Below, piece by piece: positions 6,936 to 16,588 of a stretch of 64,000 nt of DNA; position 1 is the first letter of the stretch; the number at the start of each line of letters is the position of its first letter. Both the position numbers and the translations under genes were made by a program. The DNA comes from Mucilaginibacter flavus (GTDB taxonomy: Bacteria; Bacteroidota; Bacteroidia; Sphingobacteriales; Sphingobacteriaceae). The DNA is taken from contig NZ_JAUFPS010000027.1 of assembly GCF_030409315.1 (NCBI RefSeq), positions 1 through 64,000 on the forward strand, given 5' to 3'. The notes below the pieces were generated by a model, which saw nothing but the letters and a program-made list of their open reading frames with translations, made no database searches and was not told the DNA's origin.

Positions 6936-9894
6936 AAGCCGCCAATCCTGATATCTCACGCCCTTCGGCTAATTTTTTTAATACGGGGACCAAATCTTCC
7001 ATTAAGGCTAATTCTTTCACCCGGCGTTCTTTCCAGCTTAATTCTAAAGGTTCCAGCAGGTCGGTCAGGTTTTCGCCGTCAAATATCATCCTGCTCACTA
7101 TTTTTTCTACAAAAGCTTTTAACGCCGCGGTTTGTAAACCTTGCTTGTTGGCTAAATCGGCCAGTTCTTTATTGTATTTCTCTACCTTAAATGTTTCGTA
7201 ACCCTGGCGCAGGGTGTTTACGTCCTGCCCGCTGTTCCAGTCAAGCCCGTTAATGTATTCTGTTAAATCAGCCTCCTCGTCCATCAGGTTCGAGTTAGAT
7301 TTAAGCAGGCTTATCACCTGTGCCTTGCTCATTTTTTGTTTGGCAGGTTTTTTCTGCGTATTCTCGGCAATCAGGTTCATGATATAATCATAATCAATAA
7401 CTGCCGATGCAAAAAGAACAAATTCAAAATCGAGCTGTTGTACTTCGAGTGGCGCATTTTCGCCTTCTTTTTGTTGTATTTCCCTAAACTGCCGGGCTGT
7501 TTCCAGGTACGAACTTCTGAATTCCTGCAGCGTATCCTTCGGCAATATGGATTCAATGGTAGCCTTTTGCTCTTCGTTTAAATCGGTGTATTGATCTAAC
7601 TGTGTTTTTAGCTTTTGTACTTCCTTAAAGTTTTTTACAAACGCAATCTTAGCGGCATTACCCCGCAGGTTATACACCGCTTCGGGCTCCTTTAATAGGT
7701 TATACTCGTGCATAAATGCTCCTAAGGCATCTACCGCTTTTTGATAATTGTCTATCACCACCGGCGCGGGGTCAACCATCCAGATCTCTTTGGCTTTGCC
7801 ACTGTCTTCGCCTGAAAATAAGGTTATTGCCTGGTTTACCGCGTCACGCTGCGAGCGGAAATCAAGTATATTTCCGTAAGGCTTGGTATCATTCAATACC
7901 CGGTTAGTACGCGAAAATGCCTGTATCAAGCCATGGTATTTCAGGTTTTTATCTACGTAAAGCGTATTCAAAAATTTGGAATCAAAACCGGTAAGCAGCA
8001 TATCCACCACAATGGTTATATCAATCTTGTTTTTATGCGGATAATCTTTATTGCTATATTTTTGATCCTTGATGCGCCTTTGCACATCCTGGTAATACAA
8101 ATCAAATTCATTAATGGAATGATTTGATCCGTACTGCTTATTATAATCGGCAACAATTTCTGTTAAAGCCTTTTTCTTTTCCTCGGGATTTTGTTTGTTG
8201 TCTTCTTTTTCCTGTATTAAATCTTCCTGTATCTGCTGGATATCTTTGTTGCCATCGGCCGGCGGCGAAAACACACAAGCGATATTGAGCGGAGCATAGT
8301 CCTCACTTTCGGATTTTTTGTGTTGCTGAACATCCTTAAAGAGGCGATAATAGGCAATGGCATCATTAATAGACGCGGTAGCCAGTACAGCATTAAACTT
8401 ACGCTGGTTTGTGGCGGCGGCATGCTTATTTATAATAGCATCTACCACGGCCTGTTGCGCAATGGCCTCACCTGGCTTTGAATGCTGATCGCCTTTACCT
8501 TTAAAATAGTCTACATGAAAACGCAGCACGTTTTTATCTTCTATAGCATGGGTAATGGTATAGGCATGCAACTGTTTTTCAAATATCGCTTCGGTGGTTT
8601 TGTAAGTTTCGTATTGATCTTCTCTTGTTTTGTAAGTGGCGTTGTCGTCAAAAATAGGCGTGCCGGTAAAGCCAAATAGCTGGGCGTTTGGAAAAAACTC
8701 TTTTATAACCTTATGATTCTCGCCAAACTGCGAGCGGTGGCATTCGTCAAAAATGAAAACAACGCGTTTATTACTCAATGGTGCCAGGCGTTCTTTATAG
8801 TTTCGTTTGTTGTTATCGTCAAGCGCCAATCCTAATTTTTGAATAGTGGTTACAATCACCTTATCGGCATAGTCTGTAGAGAGCAGTCGTCTTACAAAAG
8901 TTTCGGTATTGGTATTTTCTTCTACACTGCCTTCCTGGAATTTGTTAAACTCCTCGCGGGTTTGCCGGTCAAGGTCTTTACGGTCGACTACAAACAAACA
9001 TTTTTCAATGTCGGGATTATCTTTTAACAGCGTGGATGCTTTAAACGAGGTTAATGTTTTACCACTCCCGGTGGTGTGCCAAATATAGCCATTACCCCTG
9101 TTTTGATGGATACAATCTACAATGGCCTTCACCGCATAGATTTGGTACGGCCGCATCACCAATAGTTTTTGTTCACTCTCTACCAATACCATGTATTTGC
9201 TTATCATTTCGCCAAGCGTGCACTTGGTTAAAAATTTATCGGCAAATGATTTAAGGTGTGTTATTTTATTGTTCTTTTCGTCGGCTAATTGGTAAATGGG
9301 CAAAAATTGCTCGTCGGCGTTGAATTGAAAATGCTGGTTTTTGTTATTGGCGAAATAATAGGTGTTACTGCGGTTGCTTACAATAAACAATTGCATAAAA
9401 CACATCAATGAATTACCGTACCCGTTACCAGGTTCATTTTTATAATCCACAATTTGCTGCATGGCTTTTCGTGGCGAAATGTCCAGTTTCTTTAATTCAA
9501 TCTGAACAACGGGTAAGCCATTGATCAATAAAATGATATCGTATCGGTGCAGGCTATTTTCGGTATTGATACGCAACTGGCTGATGACCTCAAAATCGTT
9601 TTTGCACCATTCTTTAATATTTACCAACGTGTAATACAATGGCGTACCATCTTCACGCTGAAAGTATTGCCTTTCGCGTAAAAGCTTGGAGGCGGCAAAA
9701 GCATCGGGATTAATAATATCTTCCCTTATCCGCAAAAATTCGCTATCTGATAACCGCACACGATTAAGTGATTCAAATTTTGATTTGAAATTTTGTTCAA
9801 GCGTTTTCCTGTCGACGATATCAGGTCGATGGATATATTTCAGATCAGTTAACTGGTTGATCAGATCTTGTTCAATTAAATTTTCTTTACTCAT
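6928..9894 (-). CDS. hsdR: Type I restriction endonuclease (R subunit)
   Basis: This 988-residue motor-nuclease subunit translocates and cuts unmodified DNA. The N-terminal PD-(D/E)xK nuclease is visible as YDIILLINGLP followed by QIELKK (about residues 118-136). The SF2 helicase has Walker A in HTTGSGKTLTS (about 270-280), a DECHRS box (about 383) and GFTGTP. The C-terminal part is the helical domain that contacts the methyltransferase. It is the first gene of the minus-strand operon hsdR-hsdS-anticodon nuclease-hsdM-rhuM, and its stop overlaps the hsdS start by 8 bases. It looks full-length. Confidence 0.95.
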   Translation of the reverse strand: MSKENLIEQDLINQLTDLKYIHRPDIVDRKTLEQNFKSKFESLNRVRLSDSEFLRIREDIINPDAFAASKLLRERQYFQREDGTPLYYTLVNIKEWCKNDFEVISQLRINTENSLHRYDIILLINGLPVVQIELKKLDISPRKAMQQIVDYKNEPGNGYGNSLMCFMQLFIVSNRSNTYYFANNKNQHFQFNADEQFLPIYQLADEKNNKITHLKSFADKFLTKCTLGEMISKYMVLVESEQKLLVMRPYQIYAVKAIVDCIHQNRGNGYIWHTTGSGKTLTSFKASTLLKDNPDIEKCLFVVDRKDLDRQTREEFNKFQEGSVEENTNTETFVRRLLSTDYADKVIVTTIQKLGLALDDNNKRNYKERLAPLSNKRVVFIFDECHRSQFGENHKVIKEFFPNAQLFGFTGTPIFDDNATYKTREDQYETYKTTEAIFEKQLHAYTITHAIEDKNVLRFHVDYFKGKGDQHSKPGEAIAQQAVVDAIINKHAAATNQRKFNAVLATASINDAIAYYRLFKDVQQHKKSESEDYAPLNIACVFSPPADGNKDIQQIQEDLIQEKEDNKQNPEEKKKALTEIVADYNKQYGSNHSINEFDLYYQDVQRRIKDQKYSNKDYPHKNKIDITIVVDMLLTGFDSKFLNTLYVDKNLKYHGLIQAFSRTNRVLNDTKPYGNILDFRSQRDAVNQAITLFSGEDSGKAKEIWMVDPAPVVIDNYQKAVDALGAFMHEYNLLKEPEAVYNLRGNAAKIAFVKNFKEVQKLKTQLDQYTDLNEEQKATIESILPKDTLQEFRSSYLETARQFREIQQKEGENAPLEVQQLDFEFVLFASAVIDYDYIMNLIAENTQKKPAKQKMSKAQVISLLKSNSNLMDEEADLTEYINGLDWNSGQDVNTLRQGYETFKVEKYNKELADLANKQGLQTAALKAFVEKIVSRMIFDGENLTDLLEPLELSWKERRVKELALMEDLVPVLKKLAEGREISGLAAYE

Positions 9895-10436
9895 TTAAAT
9901 CTTGCTTCAATGAACCTTCAGATTAACGTTTCTCAATCGGTTTTTGTGTTTATAACAAGGTGCGAAGGTAATTTATTTAGATGTATTATATCAAAAACAA
10001 TATATGCATAAATAGTGAGTTGTGTTGCAACAAAATTGTTTGGAGGGTGCTTTGAAAGGTAATTATTTGATCCTCCCCCGCGTTAGTGATGGAAGTGGAT
10101 ACCGGCCCGCGCCTAATGCCTTGTGCGCGTATGAACGTACAGCACGGCCCGCAGGGAACGCCATTGTAAATTCAAAATTCAAAAGTAAAAATTCAAAAAA
10201 CTTTGCTTGTTGGGGGAGTATGGTGGAATTGTTCGGGATTGCCGGACAGCTGTTTTGCGGTATATATGTAGTAGGGGGGAATGGTATTTTGATTGCCCTT
10301 TAATATTTCGCTTTAATTGTTGTTGGCTGCTACTGTAACAATTTAACAACCAGGAGATTCTTTTTTGCGGGCTATGTGGTTGGTTAAGGGATAAGTTTTA
10401 TATTGTCGCTCTTTTCAATTTAACCTTTATCAACCA
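9895..10436. other. Gene-free stretch upstream of hsdR, with a repeat copy
   Basis: This region separates the divergent hsdR and 10437 genes and must hold both promoters, but I found no convincing TTG/TAnnTTTG pair for either. The open frame across 10022-10303 overlaps the repeat at 10079-10164 and has no protein-like character. Confidence 0.5.
10079..10164 (+). repeat. Island-flanking repeat, right copy
   Basis: Inverted partner of 1505-1592. It lies about 185 bases upstream of the hsdR start. The central ~20 bases differ between copies while the two outer parts are well conserved, as in an element with paired outer arms. Confidence 0.7.
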
Positions 10437-13106
10437 ATGCTTAAATTTTCTTTCACCCTGCTTTTTGCTATTGCTTTGCCTGGAGCGGTTAGCTATGTTA
10501 ACGTTCCTCATTTAAACACCCATGCCGGTGCTGTTGCTGCCGATTCGGTTTTGCGGGATGCCCGGGCACCTAAACCCAAAACGGGGGCGTGGCCCGATGG
10601 TTTAACGGTTACCCGCTTTGCCGGGCCCGAATTAACGCCCAGTCCGGCTTGTTTGGCTGCCGCGCCCACGGGCGAGGTTTATGTTGGTGTGGATATGATG
10701 GGCTCGTTGGGTAAAGCGCCGGGGAAGGGGCGCATTTTAAGGTTGGTGGATAAGGATAATGATGGCGTAATTGACGGGCATACCGAGTTTGCCCGTGTGG
10801 ATAACCCAAGGGGGATTTTTGTTTTGGGCGATAAGGTGTATGTGCTGCACACCATTTTTTCGGCCCAAACACAAAAGGCAACGGGTATGGACCTGGTTGT
10901 TTTTGAAGATAAGGACCATGATGGCATTGCTGATGGCCCGGCCCAACCGGTTATTGAACATCTGAGTAACCCCAATATGCTGGCCGAGCGCGGTACCGAC
11001 CATGCTACCAACGGCATCCGCCTGGGGATTGATGGCTGGATTTACATTGCCGTGGGCGATTTTGGCTTTCATGACGCGGTAGACCGGTCGGGCAAAAAGC
11101 TGACCATGCTTGGTGGCGGCATTGTGCGGGTAAGGCCCGATGGTACCGAAATGGAAATATACTCGCACGGTACCCGTAATATTTACGATGTGGCTATTGA
11201 CCCGTATATGAATATTTTTACCCGGGATAATACCAATGACGGCGGGGGCTGGAACATCAGGTTTTCGCACCATTTACAGTCGGCAGAGTATGGCTACCCG
11301 GTGCTGTTTCAGCATTTTACGGATGAGATAATGCCCGCCCTGGCCGATCTTGGCGGCGGCTCCGGCACCGGTGCTTTGTTTATGGACGAGGCTACCTGGC
11401 CCGAAAAATACAATCACGTACCCATGATGGCCGACTGGGGCCGCAATGAACTGTACATCCATCGCATTACGCCCGATGGTGCCAGCTTTAAACAGCAGCA
11501 GGAAGGTTTTATTGAGCTGCCGCAAATTACCGATCTGGATGTGGATGGTTCGGGCCGTTTGTATATGTCGGCCTGGGATGGTGCAGGGTATTCTGGCAGC
11601 GATGCAAAAGGCTACGTGGTGCGGGCCGTACCTACGGGGTGGACGTATAAGCCCTTCCCCAACCTTGCGGCCGCAACGGTTACCGAATTGGCAAACCTGC
11701 TAAGCACACCAAGCGCGGTGGCGCGGTTATATGCATCGCAGGAGTTATTAACCCGCCCGGCAGATGAGGCCGCGAAGGCTACGCTGGCGGTAGCCTCAAA
11801 TGCAGCGCTACCCTTGTATGCCAGGGTAGCGGGCCTGTTTACCTATGCCCAAATAGCCGGCGCAAACGGCGTAACCGCATTGGTGCAGCTTGCCCAGGAT
11901 AATGCCCTCAAAGAATTTGCTTTGCGCGCCTTAACCGATAGAAAAGGAAACCTGGCAAATGTGCCTATTGATCCGTTTATCAGTGCGCTTAAAGATGCTT
12001 CGCCACGTGTGCAGGCTGCCGCCATTATTGGGCTTGGTAGGTTAGGCAGGGTTGAAGCCGCCCCGGCATTGTTAGAAACGAGCGTACCGCCATCATTTGT
12101 TGCACCTGCTAAAGATGTTGAAGGGCCTCATGCTACGCCAAATTCGGCTATTATACTGCCACACCTTGCTGTGCGCGCCTTGCTTAGTTTAAACGCGGTA
12201 AATGCCTGCGTTGATGCCATCGGCACCAAAAACAGCACCCTGGCACTGTGGGCCCTGCGGTATATGCATAATGCCGAAGCGGTTAACGGCCTGATTAAAG
12301 CATACCCACAGGCTAAAACCGAAAAGCTTAAAAAGCAAATAGTGATAACGCTGGCCAGGCTGTATAAAAAAGAAGCGCCGTACGATGGATCATGGTGGTG
12401 GAGCACCCGGCCAGATTCGCACGGGCCGTATTATAAGGCGGTGGTTTGGGAATCGTCGCCACAGATATTTACTTTTTTAAACGGGTTGCGCAATAAGGCC
12501 TCTGCACCAAATAAACCGTTTTTTGGCGAATTGAATGCGCGCAACCAAATGGATATAAAAGCTTTTGGTGGTCAGGAAGTGGCACCGGCACCAAAGGAAG
12601 CTAAAATAGATTTGCAGAAGATAAGGAACACTAAAGGGCAGATAGGTAAATCATCTATAGAAGATATTATGCTGGCGCTGGCCAAAATCAAAGGCGATCC
12701 GTTTAAGGGGGCTACGCTTTTTACACAGCAGGGCTGTATAGCCTGCCACAGTATTAAGCGTGGCGAAAAGCTAAAAGGCCCTTTTATGGGGCAGATAGGT
12801 TCGATCATGACGCGCCAGCAAATAGCCGAGTCTATTCTTAAACCAAGCGCGTCTATTTCGCAGGGTTTTGCCACAGTGATGATAACCGCCAAAAACAACA
12901 AAAATTACATGGGCTTCGTAACCGAAGAATCGGCACAAAAAATAGTGCTGCGCAATATTGCCGGCGATGTGTTTACCATTAAGGCATCGGATGTAATTTC
13001 GCGCAAGGAACTTAAAACCTCCATGATGCCAACCGGTATGGCCAATGCTTTATCTTATGATGATTTTGCTTCGCTGGTTACGTTTTTGTCGCAACAGAAA
13101 AATTGA
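10437..13106 (+). CDS. PVC-type heme-binding dehydrogenase-like protein with HEAT repeats and cytochrome c domain
   Basis: This 889-residue exported protein has an N-terminal hydrophobic signal segment (residues 1-20), a beta-propeller like those of membrane-bound/PQQ-type dehydrogenases (about 40-410; repeated DKDNDGVIDGHTE-type and G-I-R-LGIDGWIYIAVGD motifs), an Ala-rich HEAT-repeat region (about 410-650), and a C-terminal heme-binding domain with CIACH at residues 767-771 and a late Met-rich MMPTGM that could supply the axial ligand. It probably oxidises a sugar or alcohol in the periplasm and passes electrons to a c-type heme. The substrate is not evident. It stands alone, with repeat-rich DNA on both sides. 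Confidence 0.82.
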   Translation: MLKFSFTLLFAIALPGAVSYVNVPHLNTHAGAVAADSVLRDARAPKPKTGAWPDGLTVTRFAGPELTPSPACLAAAPTGEVYVGVDMMGSLGKAPGKGRILRLVDKDNDGVIDGHTEFARVDNPRGIFVLGDKVYVLHTIFSAQTQKATGMDLVVFEDKDHDGIADGPAQPVIEHLSNPNMLAERGTDHATNGIRLGIDGWIYIAVGDFGFHDAVDRSGKKLTMLGGGIVRVRPDGTEMEIYSHGTRNIYDVAIDPYMNIFTRDNTNDGGGWNIRFSHHLQSAEYGYPVLFQHFTDEIMPALADLGGGSGTGALFMDEATWPEKYNHVPMMADWGRNELYIHRITPDGASFKQQQEGFIELPQITDLDVDGSGRLYMSAWDGAGYSGSDAKGYVVRAVPTGWTYKPFPNLAAATVTELANLLSTPSAVARLYASQELLTRPADEAAKATLAVASNAALPLYARVAGLFTYAQIAGANGVTALVQLAQDNALKEFALRALTDRKGNLANVPIDPFISALKDASPRVQAAAIIGLGRLGRVEAAPALLETSVPPSFVAPAKDVEGPHATPNSAIILPHLAVRALLSLNAVNACVDAIGTKNSTLALWALRYMHNAEAVNGLIKAYPQAKTEKLKKQIVITLARLYKKEAPYDGSWWWSTRPDSHGPYYKAVVWESSPQIFTFLNGLRNKASAPNKPFFGELNARNQMDIKAFGGQEVAPAPKEAKIDLQKIRNTKGQIGKSSIEDIMLALAKIKGDPFKGATLFTQQGCIACHSIKRGEKLKGPFMGQIGSIMTRQQIAESILKPSASISQGFATVMITAKNNKNYMGFVTEESAQKIVLRNIAGDVFTIKASDVISRKELKTSMMPTGMANALSYDDFASLVTFLSQQKN

Positions 13107-13487
13107 GGGTCTGTTTAAAAACGATTCCGGAAAGATATTATGGTCAAAAAAAATCGCTATTGCTTCATTGTTCCTTCTACCTATGGTATAATCGTTTGAA
13201 CGCTGGCAACGACTCACCCGGTCTACGCTTCGCTGGACCACCCTCTCTCCGGCAAGCCGCAAAGAGGGTTAGAAGAAACAAAAACTTTTTCGCCCCTCTA
13301 TGCGACGCAGTCGGAGAGAGGGGCAGACGGGCGTAGCCTCGTCGGGGTGAGTCGTCTGCGTGTTGTTCACGTAATGCTGTCCTTCAGATGCGGAAAATCT
13401 TATCAATGGCGATAATAACCTGTTTTCTTATTTTTAAACAGTTTTTGAGAGAACTATAACCGAGGCTACATTTTTATTGATGTTGAA
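13107..13487. other. Gene-free stretch dominated by a hairpin element
   Basis: No gene is supported. The open frame at 13103-13336 runs straight through an inverted-repeat element (13209-13355). The remainder leads into the gene at 13488; TTG-N19-TACATTTT before it is only a near match to the promoter consensus. Confidence 0.5.
13209..13355. repeat. MITE-like hairpin element, copy 1
   Basis: The ends form the inverted repeat ACGACTCACCC / GGGTGAGTCGT. Inside, the arms CCCTCTCTCCGG... and ...CGGAGAGAGGG pair imperfectly. It is homologous over its whole length to 21912-22054; here the left inner arm has decayed relative to the right. Confidence 0.75.
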
Positions 13488-14099
13488 ATGAATATATTTT
13501 TTATCGTTATCGGCGTAATTGTTTGCGCCCTTGCATTATTTGTAGCTTACCGTTTGTTAAAGGTGAAAGCACAAAGGAAAAAACTGGACGAAGTAAAACA
13601 CCGGAGGCTTCAACCGCTATATGATAAATTAATGGGGGATAAAGCATTGTCATTAGATGATGTTTTACCCTTTGCAGAAAATATGCTTACCCGGTATGAT
13701 GTGTTTCATCTTTTGAAAGAACACAACAAACTGGCCATTTTCCCGATAGCGTACTATACGCTGGTAAAGGGTGCCGAAAGCAGCCTTGCTACCTGGCTTG
13801 AATTTCCGACAGAGCTTGATGCCTGTCCCGATGAAATGGAGCATATCAAACGGGTAACATTTGATTTTGATGCGGAGGGCAACCAGGTGCACTATGAAGT
13901 ATTTAAATACCGGGTTAACGCGCCTCACTGGGCGGCAGACAACGGTTGGATGTTAGGTGTTGTTGGCCCCTTTTTTGACGATAGTGAACCTTATGATTTC
14001 GCGCACGCCACCTTTAGCAGGGTAGATAGCACCGTAGCGAATGTGAGCCCCGAAGACGAAGCTAAATGGGTGCATGAACATATTTCACTGAAGCGATAG
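13488..14099 (+). CDS. Membrane-anchored protein of unknown function
   Basis: I do not recognise a characterised family. The 203-residue product has one N-terminal transmembrane helix (residues 2-22) followed by a basic KVKAQRKKLDEVKHRR stretch, so the soluble domain should face the cytoplasm. That domain (about 45-203) is acidic and rich in aromatic residues, with sequences such as FPIAYYTLVKGAESSLATWLEF and DNGWMLGVVGPFFDD. No catalytic motif is visible. It is a single gene between the hairpin element and the convergent deoR-type regulator. Confidence 0.75.
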   Translation: MNIFFIVIGVIVCALALFVAYRLLKVKAQRKKLDEVKHRRLQPLYDKLMGDKALSLDDVLPFAENMLTRYDVFHLLKEHNKLAIFPIAYYTLVKGAESSLATWLEFPTELDACPDEMEHIKRVTFDFDAEGNQVHYEVFKYRVNAPHWAADNGWMLGVVGPFFDDSEPYDFAHATFSRVDSTVANVSPEDEAKWVHEHISLKR

Positions 14100-14115
14100 A
14101 TAGCCGCGATAGCTG

Positions 14116-14889
14116 TTACTTTACAAGAGTAACAGCTATTCCTTTTTCCTGCAGCATTTTAAGCATGGCGGGGCTTATGCCACTATCGGTAATGATATGT
14201 TGCACCTGATCGAGCGGGCAAATTTTGCCGAGGCCGCGTTTGCCAAATTTGGTACTATCGGCCAATACCACTACGGTTTGGGCAGCATTAATCATTTGTT
14301 GGTTTAAGCGGGCTTCCATTAAATTGGTGGTAGTGAGGCCAATTTCGGGGTCGATGCCATCCACACCTAAAAAAAGCATGCTGCATGCCATGTCCTGTAA
14401 CATCAGTTCGGCATAGGAGCCCGCTACCGATGATGAGGAGTTGCGCAACTGACCGCCTAATTGCACTACCTCTACATTAGGATGCTGTGATAGCTCAATA
14501 GCTACATTTAATGCCGATGTGATCACCGTTAAATGCTTCCCGGGGTTGATAGACCGTGCCAGGGCCAGCATGGTAGTACCCGAGGCGATAATAACAGAAT
14601 CATTATTGCCGATGAGGGCCGCCGCCGCCGCGCCTATCTGCTGCTTTTCGGCGGCGTTTAGTTTTTCTTTTTCGGCTACAGGGCGGTCATTGGTGTAAGG
14701 GTTGCTTTTGGTAGCCCCGCCATGGGTTCTGAACAGTAATTTTTTATCCTCCAAAAGTTTCAGATCCTTACGGATGGTAACTTCCGAAACATTTAGCTGC
14801 CTGCCCAGCTCCTGCACGTTTACAAAGCCGTCGTTTTCCAGTTGCCTTAGTATGATTTGATGCCTGTCGGTATTTTTATTCATAAACAA
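14116..14889 (-). CDS. DeoR family transcriptional repressor, probably of the glycerol genes
   Basis: This 257-residue protein has the DeoR-type N-terminal winged helix-turn-helix (RHQIILRQLENDGF, then LGRQLNVSEVTIRKDLKLLE, about residues 7-60, with the HGGAT linker) and a C-terminal sugar-phosphate sensor domain (IGNNDSVIIASGTTMLAL; FLGVDGIDPEIGLTT). It is divergently transcribed from glpD, which suggests it plays the role of GlpR, released by glycerol 3-phosphate. Candidate operators (two TAAGTTTCGAT repeats) lie in the shared intergenic region. The second Met (14883) is an equally possible start. The effector is inferred. Confidence 0.88.
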   Translation of the reverse strand: MFMNKNTDRHQIILRQLENDGFVNVQELGRQLNVSEVTIRKDLKLLEDKKLLFRTHGGATKSNPYTNDRPVAEKEKLNAAEKQQIGAAAAALIGNNDSVIIASGTTMLALARSINPGKHLTVITSALNVAIELSQHPNVEVVQLGGQLRNSSSSVAGSYAELMLQDMACSMLFLGVDGIDPEIGLTTTNLMEARLNQQMINAAQTVVVLADSTKFGKRGLGKICPLDQVQHIITDSGISPAMLKMLQEKGIAVTLVK

Positions 14890-14937
14890 CTCAAATTAAG
14901 CAAAAAAGCGATCATAAAGCAAATGTGAAATAAAATG

Positions 14938-14980
14938 TAAGTTTCGATTTGTTATTTTAAGTTTCGATATTGTATATTTG
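14938..14980 (+). promoter_or_regulatory. glpD promoter with two direct operator-like repeats
   Basis: TTG (14949-14951), a 21-base spacer and TATATTTG (14973-14980) match the Bacteroidota promoter consensus. The 11-mer TAAGTTTCGAT occurs at 14938-14948 and again at 14958-14968, 20 bases apart. The second copy sits inside the promoter spacer, a position at which a bound repressor would block transcription. Confidence 0.6.
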
Positions 14981-15008
14981 AAATGTAAGTGAAATATAAC
15001 ATAAGGAA

Positions 15009-16583
15009 ATGAGTGTTTTTGGCAGGGAATCAATTTTGCAATCGATACAGGATACCGGCAAAGTTTGGGATATGATTATTATTGGTGGTGGGGCAACGGG
15101 CCTGGGCACGGCGGTAGATGGCGCTTCGCGCGGTTTATCGGTTTTGCTATTGGAGCAGGCCGATTTTGCCAAAGGAACATCCAGCCGGGCAACCAAACTG
15201 GTACACGGTGGTGTGCGCTACCTGGCACAGGGAGATATAGGCCTGGTGCGCGAAGCCCTGCACGAACGCGGATTATTGTTAAAAAACGCCCCGCACCTGG
15301 TTAAAAACGAAAGTTTCATTATTCCTAATTACAGTTGGTTTGATGGTGTGTTTTACACCATTGGCTTAACCATATATGATTTGCTGGCCGGCAAGTTAGG
15401 TTTTGGCAGGGCCAAGCACATTTCCAAAAAAGAAATCATACAGCGCCTGCCGGGGATTGAAGATAAGGGGCTTCATGGCGGTGTGGTATATCACGATGGG
15501 CAGTTTGATGATTCGCGCCTGGCCATAAATCTGGCGCAAACCGCGTTGGAACAAGGGGCCTCGGTTTTAAATTATGTTGCGGTTACCGGCCTGATAAAAG
15601 ATGACACCGGTAAAATTGCAGGTGTAAAGGCTGTTGATGCCGAAACAGGAACGAGTTATAACTTGAAAGCCAAAACGGTTATTAACGCTACCGGAGTTTT
15701 TGTTGATGACGTGCTTAAAATGGACGTACCCGATAAAAAGCCTTTGGTAAAGCCAAGTCAGGGTGTGCACTTGGTGCTAAACCGGGAGTTTATGTCCGGC
15801 GAAGACGCGATCATGATCCCTAAAACCGAAGATGGGCGGGTGCTGTTTGTAGTACCATGGCACAATAAACTTTTGGTGGGCACTACCGATACACCCATTA
15901 ACTCGCATAGCCTGGAGCCGGTAGCCCTTGATACCGAAATAGAATTTATTTTACGTACCGCCGCTAAGTATCTGAAAAAGGTACCTACCCGTAAAGATGT
16001 GTTAAGCGTTTTTGCTGGGTTAAGACCATTGGCCGCTCCGCAGGATGAATCCTCCAAAACCAAGGAGATATCACGCAGTCATAAGCTTATTGTATCGCCA
16101 TCGGGTCTGGTTACCATAACCGGGGGCAAGTGGACTACCTACCGCAAAATGAGCGAGGATACGGTTAACAAAGCCATTGAAGTGGGTAAATTGCCCAAAA
16201 AGCCTTGCATTACCGCCAGCCTGCCGGTACATGGCAGCAAGCCTAATCCGGATAGGAGCAGTCATTGGTATGTTTACGGTGCCGATATCTCCAAGGTATT
16301 GGCCCTGGCAAATGAACATGCCGATTGGGCAAACCGGGTGCATCCCGATGATGAATACACCAAAGGCGAGGTAATTTGGGCTATACGAAACGAGATGGCG
16401 CGTACCGTGGAAGATATACTGGCCCGCCGCACCCGTGTACTGTTTTTAAATGCACGTTTGGCTATAACCATGGCCCCCGAAGTTGCCCGCCTCATGGCCG
16501 GCGAACTGGGTAAAGACGCCCAATGGCAAACTGAACAGGTAGCCGCCTTTAATAAGGTAGCAACAAATTATATATTAGCATAA
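15009..16583 (+). CDS. glpD: Glycerol-3-phosphate dehydrogenase (FAD, aerobic type)
   Basis: The 524-residue enzyme oxidises sn-glycerol 3-phosphate to dihydroxyacetone phosphate and passes electrons to the quinone pool. The FAD dinucleotide-binding motif IIGGGATGLGTAVDGASRG is at about residues 21-39, followed by the family signature TSSRATKLVHGGVRYL. A substrate-domain block WHNKLLVGTTDTP and the C-terminal GlpD domain (after SPSGLVTITGGKWTTYRKM) are present; length is normal. It is the first gene of a glpD-glpK-glpF run, and is divergent from the DeoR regulator with a good promoter in between. A perfect 32-base inverted repeat separates it from glpK. Confidence 0.95.
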   Translation: MSVFGRESILQSIQDTGKVWDMIIIGGGATGLGTAVDGASRGLSVLLLEQADFAKGTSSRATKLVHGGVRYLAQGDIGLVREALHERGLLLKNAPHLVKNESFIIPNYSWFDGVFYTIGLTIYDLLAGKLGFGRAKHISKKEIIQRLPGIEDKGLHGGVVYHDGQFDDSRLAINLAQTALEQGASVLNYVAVTGLIKDDTGKIAGVKAVDAETGTSYNLKAKTVINATGVFVDDVLKMDVPDKKPLVKPSQGVHLVLNREFMSGEDAIMIPKTEDGRVLFVVPWHNKLLVGTTDTPINSHSLEPVALDTEIEFILRTAAKYLKKVPTRKDVLSVFAGLRPLAAPQDESSKTKEISRSHKLIVSPSGLVTITGGKWTTYRKMSEDTVNKAIEVGKLPKKPCITASLPVHGSKPNPDRSSHWYVYGADISKVLALANEHADWANRVHPDDEYTKGEVIWAIRNEMARTVEDILARRTRVLFLNARLAITMAPEVARLMAGELGKDAQWQTEQVAAFNKVATNYILA

Positions 16584-16588
16584 CCAAT

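Noticed and set aside
10022..10303. Open frame upstream of the 10437 gene as a small protein
   Set aside because: It runs through the island-flanking repeat, has an atypical composition and no start context or domain.
13103..13336. Open frame after the heme protein as a gene
   Set aside because: It overlaps the preceding stop and passes through a hairpin element; the translated sequence is arm-derived and rich in Arg and Pro.
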